DNA from: Adiantum capillus-veneris
Taxonomy: Eukaryota; Streptophyta; Polypodiopsida; Polypodiales; Pteridaceae
Direction of reading: 5' to 3'
DNA: 64,000 nt
NCBI GenBank assembly: GCA_014529385.2
Contig: CM043956.1
Location: 90,350,721 to 90,414,720 of the forward strand
Positions 9,770 through 21,814 of this stretch are shown one piece after another. A program made the translations under genes and the position numbers. A model generated the notes under the pieces. It saw nothing but the letters and a program-made list of their open reading frames with translations, searched no databases and had not been told where the DNA came from. Position 1 is the first letter of the stretch, and each line of letters begins with the position of its first letter.

Positions 9770-10307
9770 ACCCGACAAACCAACATATGCCCAACATATT
9801 CATGTATGTACATAGTGCCAAGTTAATCGCCATTTCTCAGGGTTACACAACCCACAAACATTATATGAAATGCATTTAACACAACTATGCATTCAAAAGA
9901 TATGTAGAGAGGCAAAGTAAGGAAGAGACAAAGTTGACGTGCCCATAAGCACATCAGCATCAACAGCCCACAACTCAACCACAATATTTTGCATGCCTGT
10001 CTAAGAGGTAACAAGGTCTAAACGTGTTTGAGAAGTCCCATGAACCACGGCATCTCTGTAAGATTGCGTTATCATTACCTACAAAAAAAAGGTGTGTGTG
10101 TAATGTGAGAGAGGCCCTGCACGTTCTTCTGCAGCTCTGCATAGAGCATTCGTGTGCAGCTATGCCCTATGGTTTGTCTGCAGCTCTGCCCTGGTTTGTA
10201 GCTCTAGGCGCAAGTGACTATAGCTTGATTCCACCTTGCTGCCCCTGCTGTAGCTCGTCCCGCTTTAGTAGCCTCCGTCAGCTTTGTTCGGTAGTGTACA
10301 GTCTGTG
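9767..10307. other. Unassigned sequence
   Basis: Nothing recognised. It lies left of the point where the chromovirus 3' LTR becomes alignable, and may contain the diverged or replaced end of that LTR. Confidence 0.3.
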
Positions 10308-11715
10308 GACCAGAATATGGGTCGGTTCCCTCCGCCATAAAGAGAATATCTTTATTTCTAAGGGAGAATCTTTACAAGCACAGGAACGGGGCAAAAGCCC
10401 GTCCTCTATTCTTTCTTTTCTGCTTCTGACCGAGAGAGTGGGAGAATTACTCTTTGAATACTGAGAGGATTTTCCCTCTGTTGCGAGATTTTCGGAAGCT
10501 CTCGTAAACAAGAGTCTATCTTGCACAAAATTCCACCGAAGCTCTCATAAATGAGAGTCTACCTTCCGCTACCTATGTCCCTTTATGCATAATCATTCCT
10601 GCAATGAAAACAAGGGAGAAACACGTAAAATGCACGCACACATGCTTGCTGTAATTTTCTGCACATAACTTGAAAATGTTACCTGAGCACGTTCCAATGC
10701 CGAAATAGAGACCTTTTTCGCGATGAAATCGCACCAAACTTTGTGTACGCGTAGTGTAGGTAGAGAAGAGCTAGATTCTATGAGTGATTTGCTGAAATTC
10801 ACCCTACTAGACGTGATTAGGGGCTGAAAACAGAGAATTTGCAACAGCTAGTCGTGAAAGAAAGAGAGTTCCCTTCTACTTTTTCGCGATGAATCTTCCC
10901 CCACGGCAGCCTATTATCAAGAGAAACCTTGTTCTACGTGATGGGAGGTCCAAGACTCCACATACACCACAAGGGCTGATTCTCTAGCTTCAATCGAGAG
11001 CTCCTATGCGTAGAGCACGCTCACTTTTGAAGGCGTAGGTGCACTGCCAACCCGTGAAGAGGGAGAGGGGGTGCTTCTAAATAGCCAGCAGGAAGAGGGG
11101 ACGCTAGGGAATGAGGGAGAGTGAGTGAGAGTGAGAGTCACTTTGCATTGGTAAGTGTGCCATGTGGCACACTTACTTAAAAACTTAAAAACCATTCAAC
11201 TTTCACATTTTAAGAGTCCCTAAGCTATTAACAAAATGTGCAAATTAACTCACACCTGCACACATAGATGCTACTAGTGAAATGTTATCTGCTCCCTAGC
11301 ACAATGCCGTACCGACACTGCTCTGGCATTACCTATTCGCACTTGTCCGGCCATTTGTTGCAACACAAACCATTGAAAATATTTTCATTGCCTTATCCTA
11401 AGGCCGTAAAAATAATTCAGGCCTTAGGGTTACTGTTCTAAGGACCCCGTCTCATTCCTGTGCTTGCAATGACGTGCGTAATTTCCTGAACCTGAAATCT
11501 GAGGCTACAATCTATCCCTTTATTGAAGACCCAATTTCCCAATCACTAGGGCATCACAATATTTTCTGTTAGGGTCTCCTTGAGGTGCTCTGGCCCAAAT
11601 TTGGCCGCACATGAGGCCCTAGAACTGCTAGTTCTATTCTGATGTCCACACAACTCATTAGATAATTATCTACTCGTAAATAAATTAATTATTTACAAAA
11701 TCAAACATTGTTACA
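10308..11715 (-). repeat. 3' LTR of the chromovirus (left end truncated)
   Basis: On the minus strand the LTR begins TGTAACAATG at 11715, preceded by the purine-rich AACCAAGAGGGA. It aligns with 17041-17670 and 20797-21322. The stretch 'ctccacatacaccacaaggg' (10956-10975) is uninterrupted here and is the empty version of the hAT I insertion site. Homology to the other LTR fades left of about 10308. Confidence 0.82.
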
Positions 11716-11807
11716 TCCCTCTTGGTTCTAAACAGTTGACCTCAATTATAGAGCGTCAACATAATTGTGCAAGATGTCTGGGTAGTCCTTGAGATCAGAC
11801 TTAGTCA

Positions 11808-13260
11808 TCTACTTTGCATCTATAGGGGTGTAATTCTTGAACTTGACCAAATACTTTCGATGTAAGCTCCATGACTTTAGTTGCCTCTTAGAGTGGTGTA
11901 TTATCTCATCAGGTTGAAGGATTTCCTTAGTCTCTTCGACTTCTGGAGGATCTTCTTGTATTGGCGCCACTGGAGGAAGGACCAACATATGGTCGGACAA
12001 CACTGAGATGAAAAGCGTTATGGATACGCCATTGAGAAGGCAAATCCAATCTAAAAGTCACTTCATTGACTTTATCTGTAATCTATGCGAAAGTTTAGCA
12101 ACTTTCCCTTTTCCGACCCGCTTTTTCAATCTAGCTTTCTCAAACTTTAGTAGGACATTTTGTCCTTTTTCGAGATTGAGATTCCTTCTGTGCTCGTCCT
12201 CTTTTCTCTTCTGTTGCTCTTGCGTACAAAGAATCGCTTGCTTCACTTGTTGATAGGCAATATTAATATTGCGCACAGATTCATCTGCGGCGAAGATGTT
12301 TTCTTTCGTAACCATGATAGGAAGTAAGAGTGGCTTCCCATAAATAATTTGAAAGGGAGCTTTATCAGTTGAGGAATGTATAGTATTATTATACGCAAAC
12401 TCAACTAGCGGTAAGTATTGTTCCCATTCGGATTGTCTTTTCGAAACATAACACTTGAGGAGTCGCTTGCTTCACTTGTAGGCAATATTAATATTGCGCA
12501 CAAATTCATCTACAGCGAAGATGTTTTCTTTCGTAACCATAATAGTAAGTAAGAGTGGCTTCCCATAAATAATTTGGAAGGGAGCTTTACCAGTTGAGAA
12601 ATGTATGGTATTATTATACGCAAACTCAACTAATGGTAAGGATTGTTCCCATTCGGATTGTCTTTCCGAAACATAACACTTGAGGAGGTCTAAAACAGTG
12701 GCATTAGCGATTTCGCTTTGACCATCTATTTGAGGATGGTAAGCTGATGAAGAATCAAGCTTAATTCCCAAGTTCTCTAACAATGATTATCAAAATAGAC
12801 TAGTCATGCGAAGATCTCTATCATTGACAATAGTCTTTGGCAATCCATGGTGTTTAAAAATCTGAGCTAGAAATAGTCTAGCCATGTGATCAGCTTTACT
12901 CATCTTTTTAACAGGAAGGAAATGTGCTTGCTGACTGAATCTGTCTACTATCGTCCAAATTGCATCATTTCCATTCTTAGATCTAGGGCGATCCGTAATA
13001 AAATCCATGGCAATACTTTCCCATGGCGTGTTAGGCACGGGAAGTGGTTGAAGCTTACCATAAACTTTATGTCTGTCACATTTCACTTTTTGGTAGACTC
13101 AAGACTCGCGTACATATTTTCCAATGTCCGCCCGCCGTGTTGCTAAAAGAAATATCTTTCGAGGACACTAATGGTAGCAACAATTCCTCAATGCCCGGCA
13201 TAAGGCGAATTATATGCTTCATCCATCACCTTCTATCGTACGGGCTGAACTATGCATATT
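11808..13260 (-). pseudogene. Chromovirus integrase and chromodomain region (degenerate)
   Basis: Pieces on the minus strand give the integrase core: WESIAMDFITDRP (first Asp) and IVNDRDLRM (second Asp) at 12790-13086, and SAYHPQIDGQSEIAN (Glu) at 12472-12783. The C-terminal part at 12058-12315 carries NLEKGQNVLLKFEKAR. Frame 12003-11809 ends PDEIIHHSKRQLKSW then YLVKFKNYTPIDAK, a chromodomain-like segment. An approximately 230 bp tandem duplication around 12233-12690 repeats the NINIAYK/KENIFA segment. Normal function: insertion of the cDNA into the genome. Stops between pieces make this copy inactive. Confidence 0.85.
12233..12690. repeat. Tandem duplication (about 230 bp unit) in integrase
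   Basis: The segment starting 'tcgcttgcttcacttgt' near 12233 recurs near 12463, followed by the same 'ggcaatattaatattgcgca' and 'gatgttttctttcgtaacca' landmarks. The two units differ by scattered substitutions and a small indel, so the duplication is not very recent. Confidence 0.85.
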
Positions 13261-14600
13261 GCTTGTTCACGATATAGCGTATTATCCCTAACGGAATAAG
13301 GTGGCCTTGAGTGACCAACTTGAAGGTCTGCCCAAATTGTATCGAAGTCTGGATCTTGAGGATACATCTCACTGAGAGATTCTAGTTCCTCATGATAAAT
13401 TGTTGTCATTGCATTGATCTTTGAACGCCCGGAGAGAGCATCTGCAACCGCATTCTTTGTTCCAAAAGTGTTAAGAATCAGAAAATAGAACACTGAAAGA
13501 AAGTTTGTACATCTCATCTGCTTTTTGATAACTTTCTCTGTGTGAGAGAGTAGCAAGGACTCTTATGATCTGTTTTGATTATAAAATCAGCTCCTAACAG
13601 ATAATGTTTCCAAATGGAAAGAGCAGGAATTGCTCCCATTAGCTCTTTCTCATATATGGAAGCATGCAACTCTGCATCTCTAAGGCGCCGACTTTCGTCG
13701 GCTATGGCGTGACCCTCTTGGTGCAAAACTGCTCCTACACAATCTCCAAATGCATCGTAGTACACCTCGAAAGGTTTGCGGGATGGTGAGAACAGGCATG
13801 TGACTGAGTAGATACTTAAGCTTTTCGAAAGCTTCTTTTTGTCCAAGCCCCCAATCGCTTCTTTGTCAGATCATGGAGAGGACCCGCTATGGCGGCAAAG
13901 GCTCAAATGAAACGTCGATAATAAGAACAGAGGCCGAGAAAACATCGTACATCATGTAATGTACTTGACGTAGGCCATTCTACAACTGCTTCAATCTTAT
14001 CAGGGTCCATTCTCACCTGGTTGTAAGATACCATATGGCCCAAGTAGTGAATTACTTCTAGAAAGAACTCACTCTTCTAAGCAAAATTCACAAATAATTT
14101 GTGTTTGCGTAATTCTTCAAACACTAATGAGAGATGCTTATAGTGTTCTTTCGTCTCTGAGAAGATTAAGACGTCATCGAAGAAAACTCCTGTACATTTT
14201 CTATACAAGTCAAAGATTCTATCCATCATTCTGTTAAATGTGGCTGGTGCATTAGTGAGTCCAAAAGGCATCACTAAGAATTCATACAGCCCGAAGATTG
14301 TTCTAAATGAAGTCTTATGCACATCCTGAGAAGCTATGCGGATTTGATGATACCCGCTCTTCAAGTCTATACAACTATAGACACTTGCTCCTTGTAACTT
14401 ATCAAGAATATCATCAATCCGAGGGATTGGGAATCGATTCTTGATTGTGAACTTATTTAAAGATCTGTAGTCTATGCACATACGGAATGTGCCATCCTTT
14501 TTCTGTACTAGCAAGACAGGTGAACAATATGGAGAAGTACTAGGCCTTATTAGACCCTTCTCCAAAAGTTCGTTACTCCTTCTTGAGGATTTCCTCTTAC
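13233..14600 (-). pseudogene. Chromovirus reverse transcriptase and RNase H (degenerate)
   Basis: Frame 14565-14077 holds the RT palm: [61 protein letters not shown] and FFDDVLIFS, the last in place of the usual YVDDILIFS. RNase H follows at 13846-13514 (VYYDAFGDCVGAVLHQEGH, then YEKELMGAIPALSIWKHYL and IIKTDHKSPCY). The frame at 13556-13233 carries NAVADALSGR, the last RNase H motif. Several stops, such as at 14077, interrupt an otherwise collinear polyprotein. Confidence 0.9.
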
Positions 14601-15640
14601 TGCATTAAACTAACGCAAGAACGAGACTGATTTGGAGGAGAACCTCCTGGGATCAAATCAATTGTATGATCCTCAGGTCGAGAAGGTGAGAGTTCATTTG
14701 AAAGTTCATCTACAAAACAATCTTCAAAACTTTCTAATAACTTAATTCTTTTTTTCTCTAGAGAGAAAGAAATTTGTGAAGCAAACACATCTCTCTCTCT
14801 CTCTTGCAAAAATTAACCACGTTGAAACACACTTTTTCATTACTTTCTTGATTGCATTGTGATTGGCGATGGGGATACGCCAATCACCAGCACCCGCGAG
14901 TACAAGATATTTCTTTCCTTCATGATCAAAGGATAAAGTTTTCTGAACATAGTCAGGAATGAGATGCATCTTGAAGTGCCAAGGCATTCCCAATTTGACA
15001 TCACACCCTTCAAGTGAAGCTAGTAAGAAAGACTCTTGATCTTTGTAGTTGTCGACCTTTAAATTCAGCTTCCCTATGATTGGAGTAGAACTGGAGTTCT
15101 GCAAAAATTAAGCACGTTGAAACACGCTTTTTCATTACTTTCTTGATTGCATTGTGATTGGCGATGGGGATACGCCAATCACCTACACCCGCGAGTACAA
15201 GATATTGCTTTCCTTCATGATCAAAGGATAAAGTTTTCTGAACATAGTCAGGAATGGGATGCATCTTGAAGTGCCAAGGCATTCCCAAGTTGACATCACA
15301 CCCTTCAAGTGAAGCTAGTAAGAAAGACTCTTGATCTTTGTAGTTGTCGACCTTTAAATTCAGCTTCCCTATGATTGGAGTAGAACTAGAGTTCTGCCCT
15401 TTGAAAGCAGATTGTGTTTGAATAGAAACTCCAAAACGGTTGGGATGTAAATTCCGCTCACCAGCTAGCTTAGTAGAGATGAAATTGTGTGTACTGCCAA
15501 GATCAAACAGAATAAGAGCGCATTGATTGTTGATGCTACCCCATGCTTTGAGAAGATCTCTTTCTTTTCCATCCTTGGTTGTATTCCCCTATACATCTGG
15601 GATTGCATTGGAAGAAGGTGGTTGCGGGGTTTTGGTAGAG
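14600..15640 (-). pseudogene. Chromovirus aspartic protease and linker (duplicated, frameshifted)
   Basis: Minus-strand text gives the protease-like segment around ALILFDLGSTHNFIS (about 15475-15520, normally D-S-G). Then come KLNLKVDNYKDQESFLLASL, GMPWHF and the conserved linker before RT. A 295 bp direct tandem duplication (14806-15100 and 15101-15395) repeats the linker. As 295 is not a multiple of three, it puts the downstream part out of frame. Confidence 0.75.
14806..15395. repeat. 295 bp tandem duplication inside the pol region
   Basis: Unit 1 (14806-15100) and unit 2 (15101-15395) both begin GCAAAAATTAA and end AGTTCT, with roughly ten substitutions between them by eye. Translations of both units contain GDWRIPIANHNAIKKVMKK. 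Confidence 0.93.
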
Positions 15641-16850
15641 CAATCACCCTTCATATGTCCAATTTGTTCACACTTGAAGCATCCTCCTTCGCTGATGTAG
15701 GTTCTCAATTCAACAGGCAAGAGATATTTCCCTTTCTTGGGCTGATTTGGCTTTGCTTTTGCATCGCAGGAGGTTCTTTTCTTCTATAGAGAAGAAGACG
15801 TAGAGGTACGCTATTCATGGAGAGCCTTGTGGTTGGCATGATAGGTGCTTTGCTCCATCTTCCTAGGAGTACCTTGTCATGTATTCCATCAGCTACACGA
15901 GCTGATTCCATAAGTATGTGCAAGTTACCTCGAGGGTAAAGCTTCATAGCCTTTTGCAAGGCTTCATGCAATCTTGCTTCAAACTTGTGCATCGTCTCCG
16001 AATCTTCAATCTTTTTGAATGGGGTGACTTTCAAGAGAACGTCCCAAAACCTATCCACATAGAGTGGAACAGTTTCGTTCTCTAAATCTGAGAGTTGATC
16101 CCATTCTTTCTTTACTACTTCCTCATAGTCTGGAGGAGGGAACTGTGCGTAGAACTCCTTCTTGAAAGCAGTCCAATCTTGGGGTTTGCGTTTTTCTAGG
16201 ATTAGAGTTAACCACCAACTGCACGTGGTGCCTTTCAAGTCCATACTCACGTGGCGAAGCTTGGATCTTTCTTTAAAGTTCCCTTCTGCAAATGCAACTT
16301 CAAATTGGCGGATGAAAGCCAAAGCTTTGTCATTGTCACACCGTCCATTGTAGGTGTCTAATTTTACATCTTGGTCACCTGACATGAATGTTTTCTGCTT
16401 GTGGTGCTTCCTCTTATGGTGCTCCTTTCTATGCTTAGACTCCTTGTGGACAGGAGTCCTTTCCCTTGCATGCACTTCTTGCAGCGACGGATCGTCAAGA
16501 AACATGTCTTCTGGCGTGACTTTTGTCACCCATATTCTTCATGAAAGAAAACTGACGAGAATCAGGAGGATCGTGCTCTTGAACCTTTGGATTAAACCGC
16601 ATATGTCGTTCTAGAGGTTTCCTCAGTCTCTCATGCATGCGTGAGGTTCCAATTAAAGGATCTTTCTTTGGTTCTTGCGTCTTTGGGTTCTGCGGAATTT
16701 CTCCCGACCCCATCAACACTTTCTCCTTGTCTTTCTCAAGGATATGCAGAATCTTTTGGACTTCTGGATGGGAAAGAGCTTTTTGCAACTGTCCCACTTG
16801 TTGTTGAAGGATAGAGAACTCTATCTCATATCCTTCCATTTCTGCTGTCT
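15640..16850 (-). pseudogene. Chromovirus gag with zinc knuckle
   Basis: Frame 16839-16495 supplies the N-terminus (MEGYEIEFSILQQQVGQLQK, a predicted coiled coil). A frameshift leads into 16529-15705, the retrotransposon gag core: SKLRHVSMDLKGTTCSWWL, DWTAFKKEFYAQFPP and VPLYVDRFWDVLLKV. Further along, at 15640-15680, is the CCHC knuckle CFKCEQIGHMKGDC. Gag packages the element RNA. The primer site lies about 50 bases upstream of the first ATG. Confidence 0.85.
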
Positions 16851-16892
16851 ACCAAGAGTAGTGAATCCCTTAACAAAGAGAGCGATGACCTT

Positions 16893-16904
16893 GCTCTGAT
16901 ACCA
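16893..16904 (-). promoter_or_regulatory. Chromovirus primer binding site
   Basis: Minus strand TGGTATCAGAGC, one base after the LTR end TTTTTGTGACA; the initiator-tRNA-Met type site. Confidence 0.9.
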
Positions 16905-16905
16905 T

Positions 16906-17670
16906 TGTCACAAAAATACGGACGCGTAAACTTTAAATTGTACCTCAAATACGTAAGAGAATTGGAGAGAGAGAGAGAGAGAGCTTCACACTTCATTGGG
17001 GACAAGAAGATGGGTTGGTCCCCCCCCCCCCCCCCCCCCCCATAAAGAGAATATCTTTATTACTAAGGGAGAATCTTTACAAGCACAGAAACGGGGCAAA
17101 AGCACGTCGTCTATTCTTTATTTTCTGCTTTTGACTGAGAGAGTGAGAGAATTACTCTCTGAATACTTAAACGATTTTCCCTCTGCTGTGAGATTTTGGA
17201 AAGCTCTCGTAAACGAGACTCTCTTATCTTCCACAAAACTCTACGGAAGCTCTCATAAATAAGAGCGCCTTCCACTAACTATGTCCCATTATGCACAATC
17301 ATTCCTACAATAAAAACAAGGGAGAAACACACAAAATGCACGCACACATGCTTGCTGTAATTTCTTGCACATAACCTGAAAATGTTACCTAAGCACGTTC
17401 CAATGCCGAAAAAGAGACCTTTTTCACGATGAAATTACACCAAACTTTGTGTTCGCGTACTGTAGGTAGAGAAGAACTAGGTTCTATGAGTACTTTGCTG
17501 AAATTCACCCTAATAGAGGTGATTAGGGACTGAAAAAAGAGAATTTGCAACAGCCAGGCATGAAAGAAAGAGAGTTCCCTCCTACGTTTTCGCGATGAAT
17601 GTTCCCCCACGCAGCCTATGACCAAGAGAAACCTTGCTCTACGTGATTGAAGCTCCAAGACTCCACATAC
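16906..17670 (-). repeat. 5' LTR of the chromovirus, part next to the primer site
   Basis: Starts TGTCACAAAAATACGG on the plus strand. It contains a 22-base C run at 17020-17041, then aligns to 10340 onward. It is interrupted at 17671 by hAT copy I and resumes at 20805. Confidence 0.85.
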
Positions 17671-20600
17671 CATAGTTACAGGGGAAGGGGGGGGACGGGC
17701 CCTATGGCCGTAACCGGGCCGGGAACGGACGGGACCGCCTTGGGACAATCGGAATTCTCGCCGGACGGACGGGTCGAAGGTTGCCGTGGATGGGGACGGT
17801 CGGAGACGGACAGACCGGGCACAAACCGAACGGCCGGGAACGGGCTGCTTCAGGCGCGTTAAAAAAGGCAGTTTTTGATCGTTTTAAACGGTTTTTGACC
17901 GTTTTAAACGGTTAGTTGCAACCCAACGTTCATATTTTCGGGAGGTTTGGCCCTTGGGAGGCTATAAAAGCCCCCTTGGGCCTCTTATTCCCTCAAGATC
18001 TCCTCTCTACTCACAGCCTCATTGCTCAAGGCTCAAGCATGACTACACACCGTGGCCCGTACGCTCTACACTCTACCCTTGGGTCTCCACTCTCTCCCTC
18101 TTCTACCCACTTTGAGGCTCTCCTCCACTCTCTCTCTCCACACAAGCTTTCCTCTAACTTCTAAGCTCTACTCTCTCGAATCCCTCCACCATCATGTCAT
18201 CTCAAACCAACTCCACTTCTCAAGCCAGTTCTTCTCAAAGGACGTCCGCCGTGCAAACGTGGTCGTGGTGGGGTGAAGTCGACTTTAGCACGCGTGGCAA
18301 AGGTGGCGGTGCAAGACCATGGACATGCAAGCTATGCCCATACAAGAGAATGGGTGGTTCAAACAAAGTGCGAGCCCATCTTCTTCATGAACCCGATCAC
18401 GAGGTGAACTTCTGCCCTCGAGTAACTCCCGATAAGAGGTTGGATCTTCCTCAGAAGCTCACGGTGTATGAGCTCGCGGAAGCGGCCAAGAGGGGCCGTT
18501 TTGTTGCCGTTCATCCCTCCGCCACGGCGACACCGCGAGAGCAAAGGGAAGCCAACCTTGACGACATCTTTCAAGGCTTCAAGAGCCATGCATCTACACC
18601 GTCCTCTTCCGTTCCGCATCGCCAAAACACTCTCAACGAAAATTGGAATCCTAAATTGAAGGAAGAGGTGGATAGGTCGATTGCCCGATTCTTCTTCCAC
18701 AACCACATTGCCTTCCATGCTTCATGGTGAGTTTCCCTTGGCATATGCACATTGCAATCTTCCATTTTGTATTCATAATGGGCTCTAACTTCTCGACTCT
18801 CCACCCTCCATACTAACACAACAAGCTCTATTTTGTGTGGATAGATCTCCCTACTTTCGAACCATGGTTACGAAAATAGGGGAATATGGCTCCTCTTATG
18901 AGCCACCTTCATCGGAGAGGCTTCGCACCACCCTCCTTGACAAAGAGAAGCTTGCCGTGGAGCAAGCGGCCCAAGCAGCAAAGGATTTGTGGCAGACCAT
19001 GGCGTCTCTCTCCTTGTAGATGGATGGAGCGACACCTGGAAGCGGTCCATCCACGGGGTGGTGGCCTACTCTGGGGGGGAGATGTACTTTGTGCAGTCAC
19101 ATGATGCATCTGATAGTGGCAAGGCCGCCGAGATGCTTGCTACCGAGTGGACAAGCACCATACAGATCACCGGCCCGGAGAATGTACTTTGTATGGTTGC
19201 AGATGAAGAGGCGTCAAATAGGGCAGTCGGGGCTATCATAGAGGGTATGTATCCCAGCATCCATGTCACATTTTGCATGGCGCATTGCGTAAATAACCTC
19301 CTCAAGGACATAGGGAACTTGTCATGGATTTCACCCACCATTGGTGACGCCTCTCGAATTGTCTCCTTTGTGCTCAACCATCAAAAAGTGCACCATGAAT
19401 TCTCAAAGAGGAGCCACTTGTCCTTGCTCAAATATTCAGAGACAAGATTTGCATTCAATTGGCTTATGCTAGGCCGCATGTCTACATGTGGCGGAGCCTT
19501 AAGGGATCTCTTTCTCTGTGATGAGTTCCAAGCCATGCCGGAGTCTACATCAACATGATTGAAATGCCGAGAATGGGCCGAGGACGCCACCTGGTGGGAG
19601 GAGGTGAAGACTCTTGATGCCATGGTCAAGCCTATTCTACACCTACTTCGAGTGGTGGATGGCTTGCAACCATGCATTGGCAAAGTCTACGAAGCCATGG
19701 ATCGGATGATAGAGGCACTTGAGAAGCTTGTGCCTGACCATGTTCAGTATGCGGAGATTCATGGCTTGTGTGAGTCGAGGTGGAATGGATACTACTCTCC
19801 ACTTCATGCGGCAGCTTATGTGCTTGACCCTGTGTTTCAGGGAAGGCATCAAGACACCGACAAGGAGGTGAGCAAAGGATGGCGGCTTGCATTGGAGCGC
19901 CTTGAGCCTAGCAGTGACATTAGGCGCAAGATTAGAGACGAGCTACTCAACTACAGGCGAAAGAAGGGCTGCTATGGATGTGTAGATGCACAATTTGATC
20001 CCAACAAGATTGGCTCGGTTTTGTGGTGGGAGGACTATGGAGGAGATGGCCCACATTTGCAGCGCTTGGCTGTTCGTGTCCTTAGCCAAGCATGCACCAC
20101 TAGTTGCTTGGAGCAACTATGAAGTGTGTACAACCACATTGCCTCTAACAAGAGGAATCGCCTTGGGGTCCAGAGGGGCAATGATTTGGTGCTTGCCAAG
20201 AGCGTCACACACAAGGCAGATCCCTTTACTGAGTGGGAGATGGCACAAGAGAATCCATCTATGGCTGAAGCTCTTTTGGAGGAGCTAGAGGAGGACTTCG
20301 AGCCTCAATGCGAGCCTCCCGAGCCCTCGTACGTCGCTGACGACCGCGACTAGGACAACGATATGGAGATTCAACAGGCGAGCACTTCTTGAGTTTGATG
20401 ATCATTGATCACTCTACTTTCGAGTCTACACTGTTGAGTCTACAGACTACGACTCTACCTACTACATAGCCCTTTGTACTTTTTGTTATCCTTGAGGCCT
20501 CAGGCTTGTCCTAAGTTCTTTAGCCTTTTTGACTCTTGATTCCTTGTGGCATGCACTTCTCATCTTGTATCCATCGATCATCGATGTTTTATTAGCACAT

Positions 20601-20796
20601 TTCCGCCTATATGACTCGTGTTCTTTGGTCTATTTAGCGTAAATTTATGGTCAAGGTGATGCTCTATGTGTGTGGCATGTGTGTAGGTCAAAAAATGCAA
20701 AAAAAACTCTTTTTTTTTTGCCATTTCCTCCCCAGTCCCCATTTCTTGACTTTTGTCGTCTCGTCCTCCTTCCCGACCCCGTCCCATGTAACTATG
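17671..20796 (+). mobile_element. hAT DNA transposon, copy I
   Basis: Ends are CATAGTTACAGGGG (left) and the inverted CATAGTTACATGGG (right). The 8 bp target duplication CCACATAC is perfect at 17663-17670 and 20797-20804. The homologous LTR at 10956-10975 carries the site once, so the boundaries are certain. Subterminal repeats of CGTTTTAAACGGTTTTTGACC lie at 17870-17920 (given in part). Promoter-like TATAAAAG is at 17963-17970. The interior encodes one broken hAT transposase gene with a short intron. Confidence 0.95.
18194..20392 (+). pseudogene. hAT transposase, copy I (broken)
   Basis: Exon 1 (18194-18726) carries a BED-type zinc finger: WSWWGEVDF, GGGARPWTCKLCPYKR, then VRAHLLHEPDHE. A 118 bp intron (GTGAGT...GGATAG) follows. 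Exon 2 from 18845 encodes SPYFRTMVTKIGEYGSSY, the DUF659/RNase H-like catalytic core (LVDGWSDTWKR, VADEEASNRAVGAIIEG) and the hAT C-terminal dimerisation region near its end. Damage: the exon junction forms a TGA stop where copy II reads Arg; one base is missing at about 18997 (TMASLSL for TNGVSLL); TGA at 19557; and Trp is replaced by a stop in LEQL*SVYNHIAS at 20120. Transposase cuts and joins the element ends; this copy cannot make it. Confidence 0.9.
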
Positions 20797-20804
20797 CCAC
20801 ATAC

Positions 20805-21322
20805 ACCACAAGGGCTGATTCTCTAGCTTCAATTGAGAGCTCCGATGCGTAGAGCACGCTCACTTTTAAGGGGGTAGATGCACTGCCAACCCGTGAAGAG
20901 GGGGAGGGAGTGCTCCTAAATAGCGAGCAGGAAGAGGGGGCGCTCGAGAATGAGGGAGGGGGAGAGTAAGAGTGAGAGAGTCACTTTGCATTAGTAAGTG
21001 TGCCATTCAACTTTCACATTTTAAGAGTCCCTAAGCTATTAATAAAATGTGCAAATTAACTCACAACTGCACACACAGATGCTACTAGTGAAATGTTACC
21101 TCACACAGATGCTACTAGTCAAAAGTTAGTTGCTCCCCAGCACAATGTCGTACCGACGTTGCTCTGGCATTACCTGTTCGTACTTGTCCGGCCATTTGGT
21201 CCAGCATAAACCATTTAAAATATTTTATTTGACTTATCCTAAGGCCGTACAAATAGTTCAGGCCTTAGGGTTACTGTTCTAAGGACCCCATCTCATTCCT
21301 GTGGTTGCACTGACACGCGTAA
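20805..21322 (-). repeat. 5' LTR of the chromovirus, distal part
   Basis: Continues the LTR after the hAT target duplication ('accacaagggctgattctctagc'). It aligns to 10966-11480 with several small indels, including a local duplication of 'cacacagatgctactagt' near 21075-21120. Homology stops at about 21322 where LINE-B sequence begins, so about 230 bp of LTR seen in the left copy are missing. Confidence 0.8.
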
Positions 21323-21324
21323 TA

Positions 21325-21715
21325 ATGAGATTTTCACCCACAAAAGCACTTTCTACCACTTTTGGCTCCTTAGTTAGGCAAAGTGATATGTCCCCTCAAC
21401 TTGGATACCATTTCCAATCCATTCTGTGTGTTTTGGAAAATAGATAAACCTACACCTATTCGAATCATGGTCAATTTTGGAGATCCTTTGGTAGGCAAAA
21501 GGCCTTTCAAACTCAAATGGGGGAAATTTGCAAGTGCATGTTTTTGTTGTGGTAAATTTGGACATATGCAATTTAAATGCAGAGAGCCTTTGTTGAAACC
21601 GCCGCCTTCTATTGTTTCTCCGTCCGGAATTCATGTTGCTTCTCCCTCTTCCTCGTCTATGAAGACAAAGCATTTTTTTATATCAATCAGTTCACTTTGG
21701 TTTTGACTTATACGA
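21325..21715 (+). pseudogene. LINE-B ORF1 fragment (DUF4283-like plus CCHC knuckle)
   Basis: Frame 21383-21706 contains PIRIMVNFGDPLVGKRPFKL, KWGKFASACFCCGKFGHMQF and KCREP. The knuckle CFCCGKFGHMQFKC is C-x2-C-x4-H-x4-C. It aligns to LINE-B1 ORF1 at 25840-26010. ORF1 of plant L1 elements binds RNA. Both ends are truncated; the neighbours are unrelated elements. Confidence 0.75.
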
Positions 21716-21814
21716 CCTCTCCCTTCAGAATTATGAGATTCACTACCTCTAAGGTTCATAGCTAAGATAGTAATAGGATATTCTTAATGGGGTTTCGTCA
21801 TTTTGACGAGTCCC

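Larger units (their letters stand above)
10308..21322 (-). mobile_element. Ty3/gypsy chromovirus with hAT insertion in its 5' LTR
   Basis: On the minus strand: 5' LTR (right, 16906-17670 plus 20805-21322), primer site at 16893-16904, gag, protease, RT, RNase H, integrase and a chromodomain-like C-terminus, then the 3' LTR (left, 10308-11715). The LTRs align over more than 1 kb. Both outer ends are truncated, so no target duplication can be seen. Coding frames are broken by stops, frameshifts and tandem duplications; the element is a dead copy. A C-terminal chromodomain marks the chromovirus branch and is thought to steer integration to particular chromatin. Confidence 0.88.
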
